A program made the translations under genes and the position numbers. A stretch of DNA of 64,000 bases, from contig CAXTAO010000010.1 in the NCBI GenBank assembly GCA_964242625.1, positions 1 to 64,000 of the forward strand, in the 5' to 3' direction. Source of the stretch: JASLDZ01 sp964242625 (GTDB lineage Bacteria; Pseudomonadota; Alphaproteobacteria; Caulobacterales; Caulobacteraceae). How positions within the stretch are numbered: the stretch's first letter is position 1; the number at the start of each line of letters is the position of its first letter. This document shows, in pieces, positions 8,721 through 17,323 of this stretch. Under the pieces are notes generated by a model. The model saw only the letters and a program-made list of their open reading frames with translations, searched no databases and was not told where the DNA came from.

Positions 8721-8953
8721 AGGTGTTTCCCCTCGTACGGCTGCACATGGCCGCTGGCCGCCCCCTAGAAGGGAGTTTCACCTTACGTCAACTATGTTCC
8801 CCTGAGGAAGCATATGTTGCTACCGGGAAACGTGCAGCGCCCGCCTTGCTCCACAAGAGAAATGACGAGCGTTGCTGAAGGGGCGTGTGACGTTCTTACA
8901 CAGACGACGCCAACTAGCTGAGCTTAACAGTTACGGCGCTCCAGCAAGGCCAC
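8721..8953. other. Intergenic region with possible promoter for the PEP-CTERM gene
   Basis: A 233-base gap that is less GC-rich than its surroundings. On the minus strand TTGACG (complement of 8786-8791) lies about 95 bases upstream of the 8720 start, a plausible -35, but the -10 (around CTAGGG) is poor. No convincing ORF or RNA gene is visible. The 3' end of the DAHP-synthase operon also falls here, without an obvious terminator. Confidence 0.35.
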
Positions 8954-10363
8954 TTACCCCGCAACAACTCGCCTTCCAGGCGAATCCCGCGCCGCGCGGA
9001 GGCGTTCGCCGACGAGGAAGGCCAGCTCCAGCGCCTGGTCGCCATTGAGGCGCGGGTCGCAGTGGGTGTGATAGCGGCGGCTGAGGTCGTCCTCGCCGAC
9101 GGCGCGCGCGCCGCCGGTGCATTCGGTCACGTTCTGCCCGGTCATCTCCAGGTGCACGCCGCCGGGGGTCACGCCCTCCGCCGCCGCCACGTCAAGGAAG
9201 CCCCTCGCCTCGCCGAGGATGCGCTCGAACGGTCGCGTCTTGTAGCCGTTGGCCGCCTTAAGCGTATTGCCGTGCATGGGGTCGCACGCCCACACGACGC
9301 TCCGCCCCTCGCGCCGCACAGCCCGCATCAGGCGGGGCAGCCGGTCGCCCACCTTGTCCGCGCCGAAGCGGCCGATCAGGGTGAGGCGACCGGGCTCGTT
9401 GGCGGGGCTCAGCGCGTCGATCAGCGGCAGGAGGTCGTCCGGCTCCATGGTCGGGCCGCACTTCAGCCCGAGGGGGTTGGCGATCCCGCGCGCGTACTCC
9501 ACGTGCGCGCCGTCGAGCTGGCGGGTGCGTTCGCCGATCCACAGCATGTGGGCCGAGGTGTCGCACCACTCGCCCGTGGTCGGGTCGATCCGGGTCAGCG
9601 CCTCTTCGAAGTTGAGGAGAAGCGCCTCGTGCGAGGTGAAGACCTCCACCCGCGCGAGGTCGGGATGGGTGTCGGCGGTGACGCCCACCGCCGCCATGAA
9701 GGTCAGCGCCTCCGAGATCTTGTCGGCCAGCTCGCGGTAACGCGCGCCGTTGGGGCTGCCGTCGACGAAGGACGAGGTCCAGGCGTGAATGTTGTTCAGG
9801 TCGGCGAAGCCGCCCCCCGCGTAAGCGCGCAGGAGGTTCAGCGTGGCCGAAGACTGGCCGTAGGCGCGCAGCAGGCGCTCGGGGTCGGGGGCGCGCGCCT
9901 CGGGCGTGAAATCCGACCCGTTGATGTTGTCGCCGCGGTAGGAGGGCAGCGTCACCCCGTCCTGCGTCTCCACGGGCTCGGAGCGGGGCTTGGCGAACTG
10001 GCCGGCGATACGGCCCACCTTCACCACGGGCTTGGCCCCGGCGAAGGTCATCACCACCGCCATCTGCAGGAGGAGCCGGAAGAAGTCGCGGATGTTGTCG
10101 GCGCGGAACTCCTTGAAGCTTTCCGCGCAGTCGCCCCCCTGCAGCAGGAAGGCGCGACCCTGCGCCGCCTCGCCCAGGAGCGCCTTGAGCCGCCGCGCCT
10201 CGCCCGCGAAGACGAGCGGCGGCATGGTGGAGAGCTCTTCCTCCACCCGGCGCAGCACAGCGGGCTCGGGGTATTCGGTCGGCATCTGACGCACGGGCCG
10301 ACGACGCCAGCTGGACGGGGCCCACCGTTCGGGCGAGCGGGCGGATGTCGGTGGGCCGTTCAC
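8954..10363 (-). CDS. aroG: Class II 3-deoxy-7-phosphoheptulonate (DAHP) synthase
   Basis: First enzyme of the shikimate pathway; condenses phosphoenolpyruvate with erythrose 4-phosphate. This is the plant-type class II enzyme, shown by QGGDCAESF (75-83, metal-binding C79), the KPVVKVGRIAGQFAKPRS segment, DPMHGNT and HLEMTGQNVTEC. At 469 residues it is slightly longer than usual; the GTG start at 10363 overlaps the stop of the O-antigen-ligase gene (GTGA). A later ATG (residue 27) would remove the conserved APSSWRRRP-like N-terminus, so the GTG is preferred. Last gene of the glmU-rpiA-gor-waaL-type operon. Symbol use for class II enzymes varies. Confidence 0.93.
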   Translation of the reverse strand: MNGPPTSARSPERWAPSSWRRRPVRQMPTEYPEPAVLRRVEEELSTMPPLVFAGEARRLKALLGEAAQGRAFLLQGGDCAESFKEFRADNIRDFFRLLLQMAVVMTFAGAKPVVKVGRIAGQFAKPRSEPVETQDGVTLPSYRGDNINGSDFTPEARAPDPERLLRAYGQSSATLNLLRAYAGGGFADLNNIHAWTSSFVDGSPNGARYRELADKISEALTFMAAVGVTADTHPDLARVEVFTSHEALLLNFEEALTRIDPTTGEWCDTSAHMLWIGERTRQLDGAHVEYARGIANPLGLKCGPTMEPDDLLPLIDALSPANEPGRLTLIGRFGADKVGDRLPRLMRAVRREGRSVVWACDPMHGNTLKAANGYKTRPFERILGEARGFLDVAAAEGVTPGGVHLEMTGQNVTECTGGARAVGEDDLSRRYHTHCDPRLNGDQALELAFLVGERLRAARDSPGRRVVAG

Positions 10364-11682
10364 AGCGCCATCATATCAGGCCGGCCCGCTGCGGGCGAAC
10401 CCACGACGGGCGCCAGGTCCGGGTGCTCCGCGGCGCGGGCGCGCTTGGCGAGCAGGATCGCCGCCCAGCTCACCGCCCCCAGCGCCAGCCACCACTCCTG
10501 CCAGATGCCGAAGCTGAGCGCGCCGATGGCGAGGTAGGCCGCTGCGCTGGCGGCGCCCGCGGCCGCGAGCTCGCGGTCGCGTTCCCGCTCGGCGGCCAGC
10601 CAGGAAAAGATCCAGGCGAAGGTCAGCGCCGCGAGGAGGGCTCCGGGCGCGCCGAGCTCCAGCCACAACTGAAGCGCGCCGTCGTGGGGGTGGAGCGGGA
10701 TGACCCCCGGCCAGGCGCGGCTCGCGTCCAGTCCCCAGCCGCGCAGCGGGTGCTCGACGATGCGGTCGGTCACGAACCGCCAGATGTCGAGACGCGCGCC
10801 CCAGGACAGCTTCACCGCGTCCGCGCCCGCGCCGGCGTGCCCCGGCAGGAGGTGCTCGACCAAGAGGATGGCGACGGGCGCGAGCGCGAAATAGGCGATG
10901 GCGCAGGCGAGCGCCGCCCAGAGCCCGAGGCGCCCGCCCCCAATCACCGCCAGATAGGTGAGACCGCCGGCGGCGAGCGCCGCCACGGGCGCGTCCACGT
11001 TGAGCGCCAGCGCCGCCGCCCCGCCGCCGAACCCCGCCAGGAGCGCCGCCGTGCGCCAGCCGCGCTCGTGCAGCATGAGCGCGGCGGGCCAGATCAGGAG
11101 CGCCAGCGGATAGGCCGCCCGCGCCACGTTGCGCTGGGCGAGGTCGGGCCGGGTGAAGGAGTGGATCGCGCGCTTGATCGCCTGGTAGATCGCCGCCCCG
11201 CTGGCGGCCTCCACCAGCAGCAGCAGCACCACCGCCGTCAGGCCCACGCCGAGGATGAGGAGGCATAGCTTCGCTCGATCCGACCGCACCCGCGCGGCGG
11301 CGGCGACGAAGGTGGAGTAGAAGGCGAGCTCGAACACGAGCTTCAGCCCCGTGAAGGCCATCAGGTCTTTCGGCCGAGCGAGGCTGCGCGGCCTCCACGG
11401 CGACCAGGCGAGGGATGTCAGCGCCCAGGCGAGGAGCGCGACCAGGATCAACGGTCCGAACCGCGCGCCGCGGCGCCGCACCGCCGCCGGCAAGGCGACG
11501 ATCCCCGCCAGCGCCACCAGCGGCGCGAACCCAAGATTGCCGACGTAGGCGACGATCGGCGTCAGGGCGAAAGCGGCCAGCATGACGCCGCCCGCCAGCC
11601 CCGCGATCCAGTCCGGCGTGTCGTCGTCAGCGACGGAGGCGGGACGCGTCTCCGGCGCGGCGTGCAGCGCGGTGAGGCTCAC
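10360..11682 (-). CDS. O-antigen ligase/polymerase family membrane protein
   Basis: A 440-residue polytopic membrane protein with about ten to twelve hydrophobic segments, matching the WaaL/Wzy family (O-antigen ligase, PF04932-like). Near the C-terminus a periplasmic loop contains RGWGLDASRAWPG and LHPHDGALQLWLELG, the H-x(2-3)-LQ-x(3)-E-x-G signature of the ligase family. It would transfer a lipid-carried glycan to lipid A-core or another acceptor. The GTG start at 11682 lies within the gor stop codon (GTGA); an ATG at 11775 would overlap gor by about 97 bases. Substrate is unknown, and a Wzy-type polymerase role is an alternative. Confidence 0.85.
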   Translation of the reverse strand: MSLTALHAAPETRPASVADDDTPDWIAGLAGGVMLAAFALTPIVAYVGNLGFAPLVALAGIVALPAAVRRRGARFGPLILVALLAWALTSLAWSPWRPRSLARPKDLMAFTGLKLVFELAFYSTFVAAAARVRSDRAKLCLLILGVGLTAVVLLLLVEAASGAAIYQAIKRAIHSFTRPDLAQRNVARAAYPLALLIWPAALMLHERGWRTAALLAGFGGGAAALALNVDAPVAALAAGGLTYLAVIGGGRLGLWAALACAIAYFALAPVAILLVEHLLPGHAGAGADAVKLSWGARLDIWRFVTDRIVEHPLRGWGLDASRAWPGVIPLHPHDGALQLWLELGAPGALLAALTFAWIFSWLAAERERDRELAAAGAASAAAYLAIGALSFGIWQEWWLALGAVSWAAILLAKRARAAEHPDLAPVVGSPAAGRPDMMAL

Positions 11683-13076
11683 TCGGCCGCCATCAATTCG
11701 CTGGGCACATAGCGCTCGCGCATGGTCACAAGCTCTTCCGCCACGGTGGGATGCAGCGCACAGGTCGCGTCCCACTGCGCCTTGGTCAGCCCCGCCTTGA
11801 CCGCGATCGCCGCCAGCTGGACCAGCTCGGGGCCCTCCGGCCCCACGATGTGGCAGCCGACCACCCGGTCGCTGGAGGCCTCGACGACGAGTTTCATCAG
11901 CACACGGTCCTCGCGGCCGGCGAAGATGGTCTTCATCGGCCGGAAGCGCGCCAGATAGACGTCGACCTTGCCGAGCTTGTGGCGCGCCTCGGCCTCCGTC
12001 AGCCCCACCACGCCCACAGGCGGCTGTGAGAAGACGGAGGTGGGCACGTCGGCGTGGTCGAACTGGGTGGGGCGGCCGTGGAAGGCCGTCTCCACAAAGG
12101 CTTGCGCCTCGCGGATGGCCACGGGCGTGAGGTTCAGCCGGTCGGTGACGTCGCCCACCGCCCAGATGTGGGGGACGTTGGTGCGTGAGAAGCTGTCCAC
12201 CGCCACCGCCCCGCGGTCGTTCAGCCGCACACCCGCCGCATCGAGCCCGAGCCCTTTCACGTGCGGCTCGCGGCCCGTGGCGAACAGGACGACGTCCGTC
12301 TCGATCGGCTTGGCGCGCAGCACGTGGCTGACGATCACCCCGTCGGGGCGGCGCTCAAGCCGCTCGTGCTCGCAGGCGAGCGCGACCCGCAGACCACGCT
12401 TGTGGAACTCGTCGGCCAGGTGGGCGCGCACGTCCTCGTCGAAGCCGCGCAGGAGATTGGAGCCGCGGTAGGCCAGCGTCACGCCGACGCCCAGGCCATG
12501 GAAGATGCAGGCGAACTCGATGGCGATGTAGCCGCCGCCCACGATCAGCATGCGGCGCGGCAGCTCCGGCAAGTCAAACACCTCGTCGGAGGTGATGGCG
12601 TGCTCGACGCCGGGCACGTCGGTCGGCAGCTTGGGTCGCCCACCCGCGGCGATGAGCACCTGGGCGGCGGTGACGCGCTTGGGCGCGCCGTCTTCGTCGC
12701 TCACCTCCAGCGTGTGCGGGTCGACGAAGGTGGCCCGCCCCCGCAAGAGGTCGCACCCTGCCTTGGCGAGGTTGGCCTCGTAGATCCCCGAGAGGCGCGC
12801 CACCTCCATGTCGCGCCGCGCGCGGAACTCGCCCCAGTCGAAGCTGGGCTCGCCGATGTCCCAGCCGTAGCCGCGCGCGAGCTCGAACTCGCGCGCATAC
12901 TCCGAGGCGTAGACCATGAACTTCTTGGGCACGCAGCCGCGGATCACGCAGGTGCCGCCGACCCGGCTCTCCTCGGCGATGGCCACGCGCGCGCCGGCGG
13001 TGGCGGCCAGGCGCGCGGCGCGCACCCCGCCCGAGCCCGCGCCGATGACGAAGAGGTCGTAGTCGAACTCGGCCAT
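11679..13076 (-). CDS. gor: Glutathione-disulfide reductase
   Basis: FAD- and NADPH-dependent reductase of oxidised glutathione. The 465-residue protein has the FAD motif IGAGSGG (11-17), the redox pair C43/C48 in GGTCVIRGCVPKK (typical of glutathione reductase rather than lipoamide dehydrogenase), the second dinucleotide site GGGYIAIEF with a downstream Arg pair (YRGSNLLRGFDED) expected for NADPH, and the C-terminal His-Glu (ALHPTVAEE). GAGGAGGG precedes the start at 13076 by eight bases. It ends in LMAAE, a tail also seen on NuoF and NuoG. Follows rpiA by 26 bases, so pentose-phosphate NADPH supply may be linked to glutathione redox. Confidence 0.95.
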   Translation of the reverse strand: MAEFDYDLFVIGAGSGGVRAARLAATAGARVAIAEESRVGGTCVIRGCVPKKFMVYASEYAREFELARGYGWDIGEPSFDWGEFRARRDMEVARLSGIYEANLAKAGCDLLRGRATFVDPHTLEVSDEDGAPKRVTAAQVLIAAGGRPKLPTDVPGVEHAITSDEVFDLPELPRRMLIVGGGYIAIEFACIFHGLGVGVTLAYRGSNLLRGFDEDVRAHLADEFHKRGLRVALACEHERLERRPDGVIVSHVLRAKPIETDVVLFATGREPHVKGLGLDAAGVRLNDRGAVAVDSFSRTNVPHIWAVGDVTDRLNLTPVAIREAQAFVETAFHGRPTQFDHADVPTSVFSQPPVGVVGLTEAEARHKLGKVDVYLARFRPMKTIFAGREDRVLMKLVVEASSDRVVGCHIVGPEGPELVQLAAIAVKAGLTKAQWDATCALHPTVAEELVTMRERYVPSELMAAE

Positions 13077-13102
13077 GGACGGCCCTCCTCGCCGCGGCGC
13101 GC

Positions 13103-13825
13103 TTACTGGGCCTGCGACCCGCCCGGCGCAAGGCGACGCACGCCGTCCGGCCCTCCAACCAGCGCCTCGGCGGCGAGGCCCAGGAAGAGGCCGTGCTCGA
13201 CCACGCCTGTCAGCCGCTTCAACGCCGCCGCGAGCGCGGGAGCGTCGCTGATGGCGCCGAGCGGCAGGTAGTAGATCAGCCCGCCGCCGTCCGTCTGCAA
13301 GGGAGCGCCGGCGGCCATGCGCAGGCGGGGCTGAGCGTCGTAGCCCAGCGCGCGCACGGCCGAGGCGATCCGTTTGGCCGTCGTGGCGTGACCGAAGGCG
13401 ACCACCTCGACTGGCAGGGGGAAGGCGCCCAGGCGCGCGACGGCCTTGGACGCGTCCACGATGGCGACGCACCGCCGCGACGCCTCCCACACGAGCTTCT
13501 CGCGCAGCAGCGCCGCGCCGCCGCCCTTGATGATGGCGAGGTCGGGCGCGAGCTCGTCCGCCCCGTCGATGGTGAGGTCGATGCCGCCCGGGGCCGCGTC
13601 CAGGTCGACGACGTGGAGCCCGCACTCCTCCGCCAGCGCGGCGGTGGCGCGCGAGGTGGACACGCAGGTGAGCTCGAGCGCCTCGGCCTTGGCTCGCGCG
13701 CCGAGCGCCCGCACGAAAAAGGCGGCGGTGGAGCCGGTGCCGAGCCCCACGGTGGTCCCGCCCTGCACGAGCGCCGCGGCGGCCTCGCCCACCTCGCGCT
13801 TGCCGTCGTCGGCCGCGGCGGTCAC
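13103..13825 (-). CDS. rpiA: Ribose-5-phosphate isomerase A
   Basis: Interconverts ribulose 5-phosphate and ribose 5-phosphate in the non-oxidative pentose phosphate pathway. The 240-residue protein shows the family signatures: GLGTGSTAAFF (28-38, phosphate binding), TIDGADE (85-91) and KGGGAALLREK (100-110), including the catalytic Asp and Lys positions. The GTG start at 13825 overlaps the glmU stop (GTGA); a long upstream frame runs antisense-like inside glmU and is not real. Part of the glmU operon. Its product supplies erythrose 4-phosphate chemistry for the DAHP synthase at the operon end (inferred link). Confidence 0.95.
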   Translation of the reverse strand: MTAAADDGKREVGEAAAALVQGGTTVGLGTGSTAAFFVRALGARAKAEALELTCVSTSRATAALAEECGLHVVDLDAAPGGIDLTIDGADELAPDLAIIKGGGAALLREKLVWEASRRCVAIVDASKAVARLGAFPLPVEVVAFGHATTAKRIASAVRALGYDAQPRLRMAAGAPLQTDGGGLIYYLPLGAISDAPALAAALKRLTGVVEHGLFLGLAAEALVGGPDGVRRLAPGGSQAQ

Positions 13826-15162
13826 GAGGCGGCTCCCATGCGGCGACGAAAGGCGGCCGCCCAGCCGGGCTTCAGCGTGAGCGGCCCCCGCTCGAGCGCG
13901 AGCGCGTCCGCGGGCACGTCGGCGGTCACCACCGAGCCCGAGCCTATGTAGGCGCCCTCCCCCACCGTCACCGGCGCCACCAAGGCGCTGTTGGAGCCCA
14001 CGAAGGCGTGCGCGCCGACCGTGGTGCGATGCTTGGCGAAGCCGTCGTAGTTGCAGAAGATCACGCCCGCGCCGATGTTCGCGCCCGCGCCCACCTCGCC
14101 GTCTCCGAGATAGGCCAGGTGGTTGGCCTTGGCGCCCTCGCCCAGCCGCATGGCCTTGAGCTCCACGAAATTGCCGACGTGCGCGCGGGCGCCGACCTGC
14201 GCCCCTGGCCGCAGCCGGGCGTAGGGCCCGATCCGCGCGTCGGGGCCCACGTGCGCGCCCTCCAGCGAGGAGAAGGCGGCGACCACCGCGCCCGCCTCCA
14301 CCCGCACGCCCGGGCCGAACACGACATGAGGCTCGACCCGCACCCCTGGCGCGAGCGCGGTGTCCCACGCCAGCATCACAGTGTCCGGCGCAGGCATGGC
14401 GACGCCCGCCGCCATCAGCTCGGCGCGGCGGCCGCGCTGGAACGCGTGCTCGGCCGCCGCCAACTCCGCCTGGCTGTTCACGCCCATGACCTTGAGTTCG
14501 GGCGCGGTGGGCGCGGCGACGCGCAGGGCGCGCCCACGCGCCAGGCCGACCACGTCGGTCAGGTAGAACTCGCGCTTCTTGTTGTCGTCGCGCACCTCGC
14601 GCAGGAGCTCGAACAGGAGCGGCCCGGGCGACAGCAGGACGCCCGAGTTGCACAGCCGAATCATGAGCTCCTCGACCGTGGCGTCCTTCGCCTCGACGAT
14701 CCGCTCAAGGAGGCCGTCGTCGCCCACCACCAGCCGGCCGTAGGCGCCGGGGTCGGCCGCCTCGAAGCCGAGGATGGCGAGGTCGGCGCCTTCCGCACGC
14801 GCCTGCGCGAGCGGCGCGACCGCCTCGGCGTCGAGGAGCGGGGCGTCGGCGGTGGTGACGAGCACGTCGCCGTCGAAGCCCTCCAGCGCCGTCTCCGCTG
14901 CGCGCACGGCGTGGGCGGTGCCGAGCGGCTGGTGCTGGATCGCCACGGAGCCCGGCCCGAGCCGGCGCTCGACGTGGCGGGCCACCTCCGGCGCGTGGGG
15001 GCCGCACACCACCACCACCCGCGCGCAGCCCGCCGCCTGCGCCGCGTCGATCGCGCGGTCCAGGAGCGTGCGCCGCCCCACCTCGTGCAGCACCTTGGGC
15101 AGGGGCGAGCGCATGCGCGTGCCCTGTCCGGCGGCGAGGATCACGGCGGCGCGGTCGGTCAC
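13822..15162 (-). CDS. glmU: Bifunctional UDP-GlcNAc pyrophosphorylase / glucosamine-1-phosphate N-acetyltransferase
   Basis: Makes UDP-N-acetylglucosamine, precursor of peptidoglycan and lipopolysaccharide. The N-terminal uridylyltransferase domain begins with LAAGQGTRM (9-17) and K23. The C-terminal left-handed beta-helix acetyltransferase domain shows hexapeptide repeats (from about residue 245) and ends with the acetyl-CoA-binding stretch around GSNSALVAPVTVG and GSGSVVT. Length (446) is normal. The GTG start at 15162 is the first in frame with the nucleotide-binding loop; GGAG lies about ten bases upstream. It heads a five-gene operon behind the promoter at 15222-15251. Confidence 0.96.
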   Translation of the reverse strand: MTDRAAVILAAGQGTRMRSPLPKVLHEVGRRTLLDRAIDAAQAAGCARVVVVCGPHAPEVARHVERRLGPGSVAIQHQPLGTAHAVRAAETALEGFDGDVLVTTADAPLLDAEAVAPLAQARAEGADLAILGFEAADPGAYGRLVVGDDGLLERIVEAKDATVEELMIRLCNSGVLLSPGPLLFELLREVRDDNKKREFYLTDVVGLARGRALRVAAPTAPELKVMGVNSQAELAAAEHAFQRGRRAELMAAGVAMPAPDTVMLAWDTALAPGVRVEPHVVFGPGVRVEAGAVVAAFSSLEGAHVGPDARIGPYARLRPGAQVGARAHVGNFVELKAMRLGEGAKANHLAYLGDGEVGAGANIGAGVIFCNYDGFAKHRTTVGAHAFVGSNSALVAPVTVGEGAYIGSGSVVTADVPADALALERGPLTLKPGWAAAFRRRMGAAS

Positions 15163-15221
15163 GGGCGGAGAGCTCCGGGCGGGATGCGCCGGCCGCGGGC
15201 GGCCGCGTTGCGCTCGGGCGC

Positions 15222-15251
15222 GATCTAGCCGAAACGGGCGCTCCCGCCCAA
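15222..15251 (-). promoter_or_regulatory. Promoter of the glmU-rpiA-gor-waaL-aroG operon
   Basis: On the minus strand TTGGGC (15246-15251) is followed after 18 bases by TAGATC (15222-15227). The extended -10 GCTAGATC is a perfect match to GCTANAWC. The predicted leader to the glmU GTG is about 50 bases. Confidence 0.55.
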
Positions 15252-15285
15252 CCCCGCGCTCGACCGAACGGGCGCAGAGACCGTC

Positions 15286-16002
15286 ATGCCTTCATCTCCC
15301 GACCGCGCGTCCCGCCTCGCCGGGGCGACGATCGTCTTCGATCTCGACGGCACGCTGGTGGACACCGCGCCCGACCTGATCGGCGCGCTGAACGTGGTGC
15401 TCGGCGAGGAGGGCCTGCCCCCCGTGCCGGTCTCGGCCGCGCGCCACCTCGTCGGCCGCGGCGGCAAGGTTTTGATGCAGCGCGGCTTCGCCGATGCGGG
15501 CGTCGAGCTCCCGGAGGCGCAGGTCGAGCCCCTGTTCGCGCGCTTTCTCGACGCCTACCGGGCGTGCATCGCCGACGAGAGCCGCCCCTACCCCGGCGTG
15601 GAGAAGGCGCTCGACTGCCTGGTACGCGATGGGGCGGTGCTGGCCGTCTGCACCAACAAGCCCGGGGCCTATGCGCGGCTCCTCTTCGACGAGCTGGGCC
15701 TCTCCCCGCGCTTCGCCGCCGTGGTCGGCGCTGACGACACCCCCGCCCGCAAACCCGACGCCCGCCACTTCCTGCATGCCGTGCGCGACGCGGGAGGCGA
15801 CCCGTCGCGAGCGCTCATGGTGGGCGACAGCCTGCCGGACGTGGCGGCCGCGCGCGGCGCGGGCGCGCCCGTCGTGGTGACGAGCTTCGGCTACACCGAG
15901 ACTCCCGCGGCCGAGCTCGGCGCGGACGCGGTGTTCGATCATTTCGACGCGCTGCCGACGCTGGCGCGCACGCTCCTCGCGCCCGCCTTGCCCGGCTCCT
16001 GA
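15286..16002 (+). CDS. gph: Phosphoglycolate phosphatase (HAD family)
   Basis: Removes phosphate from 2-phosphoglycolate, a product of DNA repair of 3'-phosphoglycolate ends and of oxidative metabolism. The 238-residue protein has HAD motif I DLDGTLVDT (nucleophile D19, acid D21), motif II CTNKP, motif III lysine in ARKPDAR and motif IV GDSLPD. The cap domain lies between motifs I and II, as in Gph. It is divergent from glmU. The 3' end overlaps the promoter of the downstream tRNA-Val. A related HAD phosphatase occurs at 22616-23308. Confidence 0.9.
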   Translation: MPSSPDRASRLAGATIVFDLDGTLVDTAPDLIGALNVVLGEEGLPPVPVSAARHLVGRGGKVLMQRGFADAGVELPEAQVEPLFARFLDAYRACIADESRPYPGVEKALDCLVRDGAVLAVCTNKPGAYARLLFDELGLSPRFAAVVGADDTPARKPDARHFLHAVRDAGGDPSRALMVGDSLPDVAAARGAGAPVVVTSFGYTETPAAELGADAVFDHFDALPTLARTLLAPALPGS

Positions 16003-16016
16003 GCCTCCGCTATACG
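15988..16016 (+). promoter_or_regulatory. tRNA-Val promoter
   Basis: TTGCCC (15988-15993) and TATACG (16011-16016) are separated by exactly 17 bases, and the -10 extends to GCTATACG. The -35 lies inside the last codons of gph. The tRNA begins 17 bases after the -10. Confidence 0.6.
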
Positions 16017-16033
16017 CGCCCCTCCCCGGCGCC

Positions 16034-16108
16034 GGACGCGTAGCTCAGCGGGAGAGCATTCGCTTCACACGCGAAGGGTCGCAGGTTCAATCCCTGCCGC
16101 GTCCACCA
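16034..16108 (+). tRNA. tRNA-Val (anticodon CAC)
   Basis: The acceptor stem GGACGCG (16034-16040) pairs with CGCGTCC (16098-16104), followed by discriminator A and an encoded CCA. The anticodon stem TTCGC/GCGAA closes the loop TTCACAC, giving anticodon CAC (GUG codons). The T arm carries GGTTCAATCC. A second valine tRNA (UAC) is at 54421-54495. Confidence 0.95.
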
Positions 16109-16121
16109 CCGCCCGTCGCGT

Positions 16122-17243
16122 TCACGCGGCCAGCGCGCCCGCCCGGCGGACCTTCCAGAACCGCAGCACGCGCTGAGCCGTCTCGCGGTCCAGCTCGCCG
16201 AAGCGCGCCACGAGCGTCACCACCGGCACCTGCGCGTCGGCCCCGAGGAGGAGCGCCAGCGTCCGCAGGAGGGCGGCGTCATAGCCGGCGGCGCGGCAGA
16301 TCAGAATCAGCGCGTCAAAGTCGCGCCGCGCGATGACGCGGCGCACCGTCTCGAACTCCAGCTCGGCGCTGCGGGCGAACGCCACGAGGAAGCGCGTCTC
16401 CTCGCCCGCGCGCAGGAAGCCCACCAGCGTCTGCGCCGCGATCGGGCCGTGGCCGCCCAGCCGCTCCACCGAGGCGACCGCCTCCTCGTAGTCGGGCGGC
16501 AGGGCGCCCGAACGGGACGCCATGCGCGTGCGCGACGACCGCAGCGCCGCGTCCAGCACGGCGGGATCCAGCCGGGCGTTGCGGGAGGCGATCCGCTCGC
16601 GCAGCCGGGCTTCGACGGTGAAGTACATTTCGTTCAGGAGATCGACGGGCAGGTTTTCGCGCCCGACCACCGCCTCATGCAGGTCGGGATTGACGAGCGC
16701 CCGGTCGACCACCGCCTCCGACGCCGCGCGCGAGAGCGGCGCGTTCTCGTTGGCGACGAGCACCCCCACGGTCTCGTCGTCGCCGCGCGCCACGATGCGG
16801 TCGCTGACCGCCTCCGTCAGGTCCTCGCGGCGGGAGAGGAGGCGCAGGCGCCCCTGCCCGCCCGCGGCGGCCGCGGCGATCAGATCACGTTCGGCGAGCG
16901 CGGGGGCGTGCTCGATGATGGGTGCGGCGACCGCATCCTCGGGATCGCCGATCAGCCGCGACACCAGGCGGACGGGGGCGGTCGCCGCCGGCGCGAGACG
17001 CCGCGCGAGGTCGGTGCGCAGCTCCACCTCCATGGCGTCGGCCATGCGATCGAGCGCGCTGTCGAACAGGTCGAGCACCTGGGCCGGCGGCGGGGTCGGG
17101 GCGAAGAAGAGGTCGGTCACCTCGCGCAGGAGCTCGCGCCGTCGCGAGGACGACGGCTCCGACGCGAGCGCGGTCAGCGCATCGAGCTTCGAGCCCAGGG
17201 GCGCGTCGGCGGGGCGCTCGAGGGTGGTGGCCGCAGCTTGCAT
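16122..17243 (-). CDS. DUF2336 domain protein
   Basis: A 373-residue, all-helical cytoplasmic protein matching the alphaproteobacterial DUF2336 family in pattern. It has repeated helical units such as VSRLIGDPEDAVAAPIIEHA and VSDRIVARGDDETVGVLVANENAPLS, resembling HEAT-like repeats that carry the typical D/N-E-N turns. The molecular function of the family is not established and no catalytic motif is visible. The start at 17243 is chosen because upstream codons in the long frame lie in non-conserved Arg/Pro-rich sequence. It is convergent with tRNA-Val and lies 80 bases downstream of the S9 peptidase start region's gene end. Confidence 0.8.
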   Translation of the reverse strand: MQAAATTLERPADAPLGSKLDALTALASEPSSSRRRELLREVTDLFFAPTPPPAQVLDLFDSALDRMADAMEVELRTDLARRLAPAATAPVRLVSRLIGDPEDAVAAPIIEHAPALAERDLIAAAAAGGQGRLRLLSRREDLTEAVSDRIVARGDDETVGVLVANENAPLSRAASEAVVDRALVNPDLHEAVVGRENLPVDLLNEMYFTVEARLRERIASRNARLDPAVLDAALRSSRTRMASRSGALPPDYEEAVASVERLGGHGPIAAQTLVGFLRAGEETRFLVAFARSAELEFETVRRVIARRDFDALILICRAAGYDAALLRTLALLLGADAQVPVVTLVARFGELDRETAQRVLRFWKVRRAGALAA

Positions 17244-17323
17244 CCGTGATGGTCCCCGCCCGCCAGCTTGGCCGCAAGCGAGAACCCTAGGGCGCAGACG
17301 TGAACGGGCCGTTGCCCGCCCGC

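Noticed and set aside
11683..11775. A longer O-antigen ligase starting at 11775
   Set aside because: That frame overlaps gor by nearly 100 bases and adds sequence with no membrane segment; the GTGA-coupled start at 11682 fits better.
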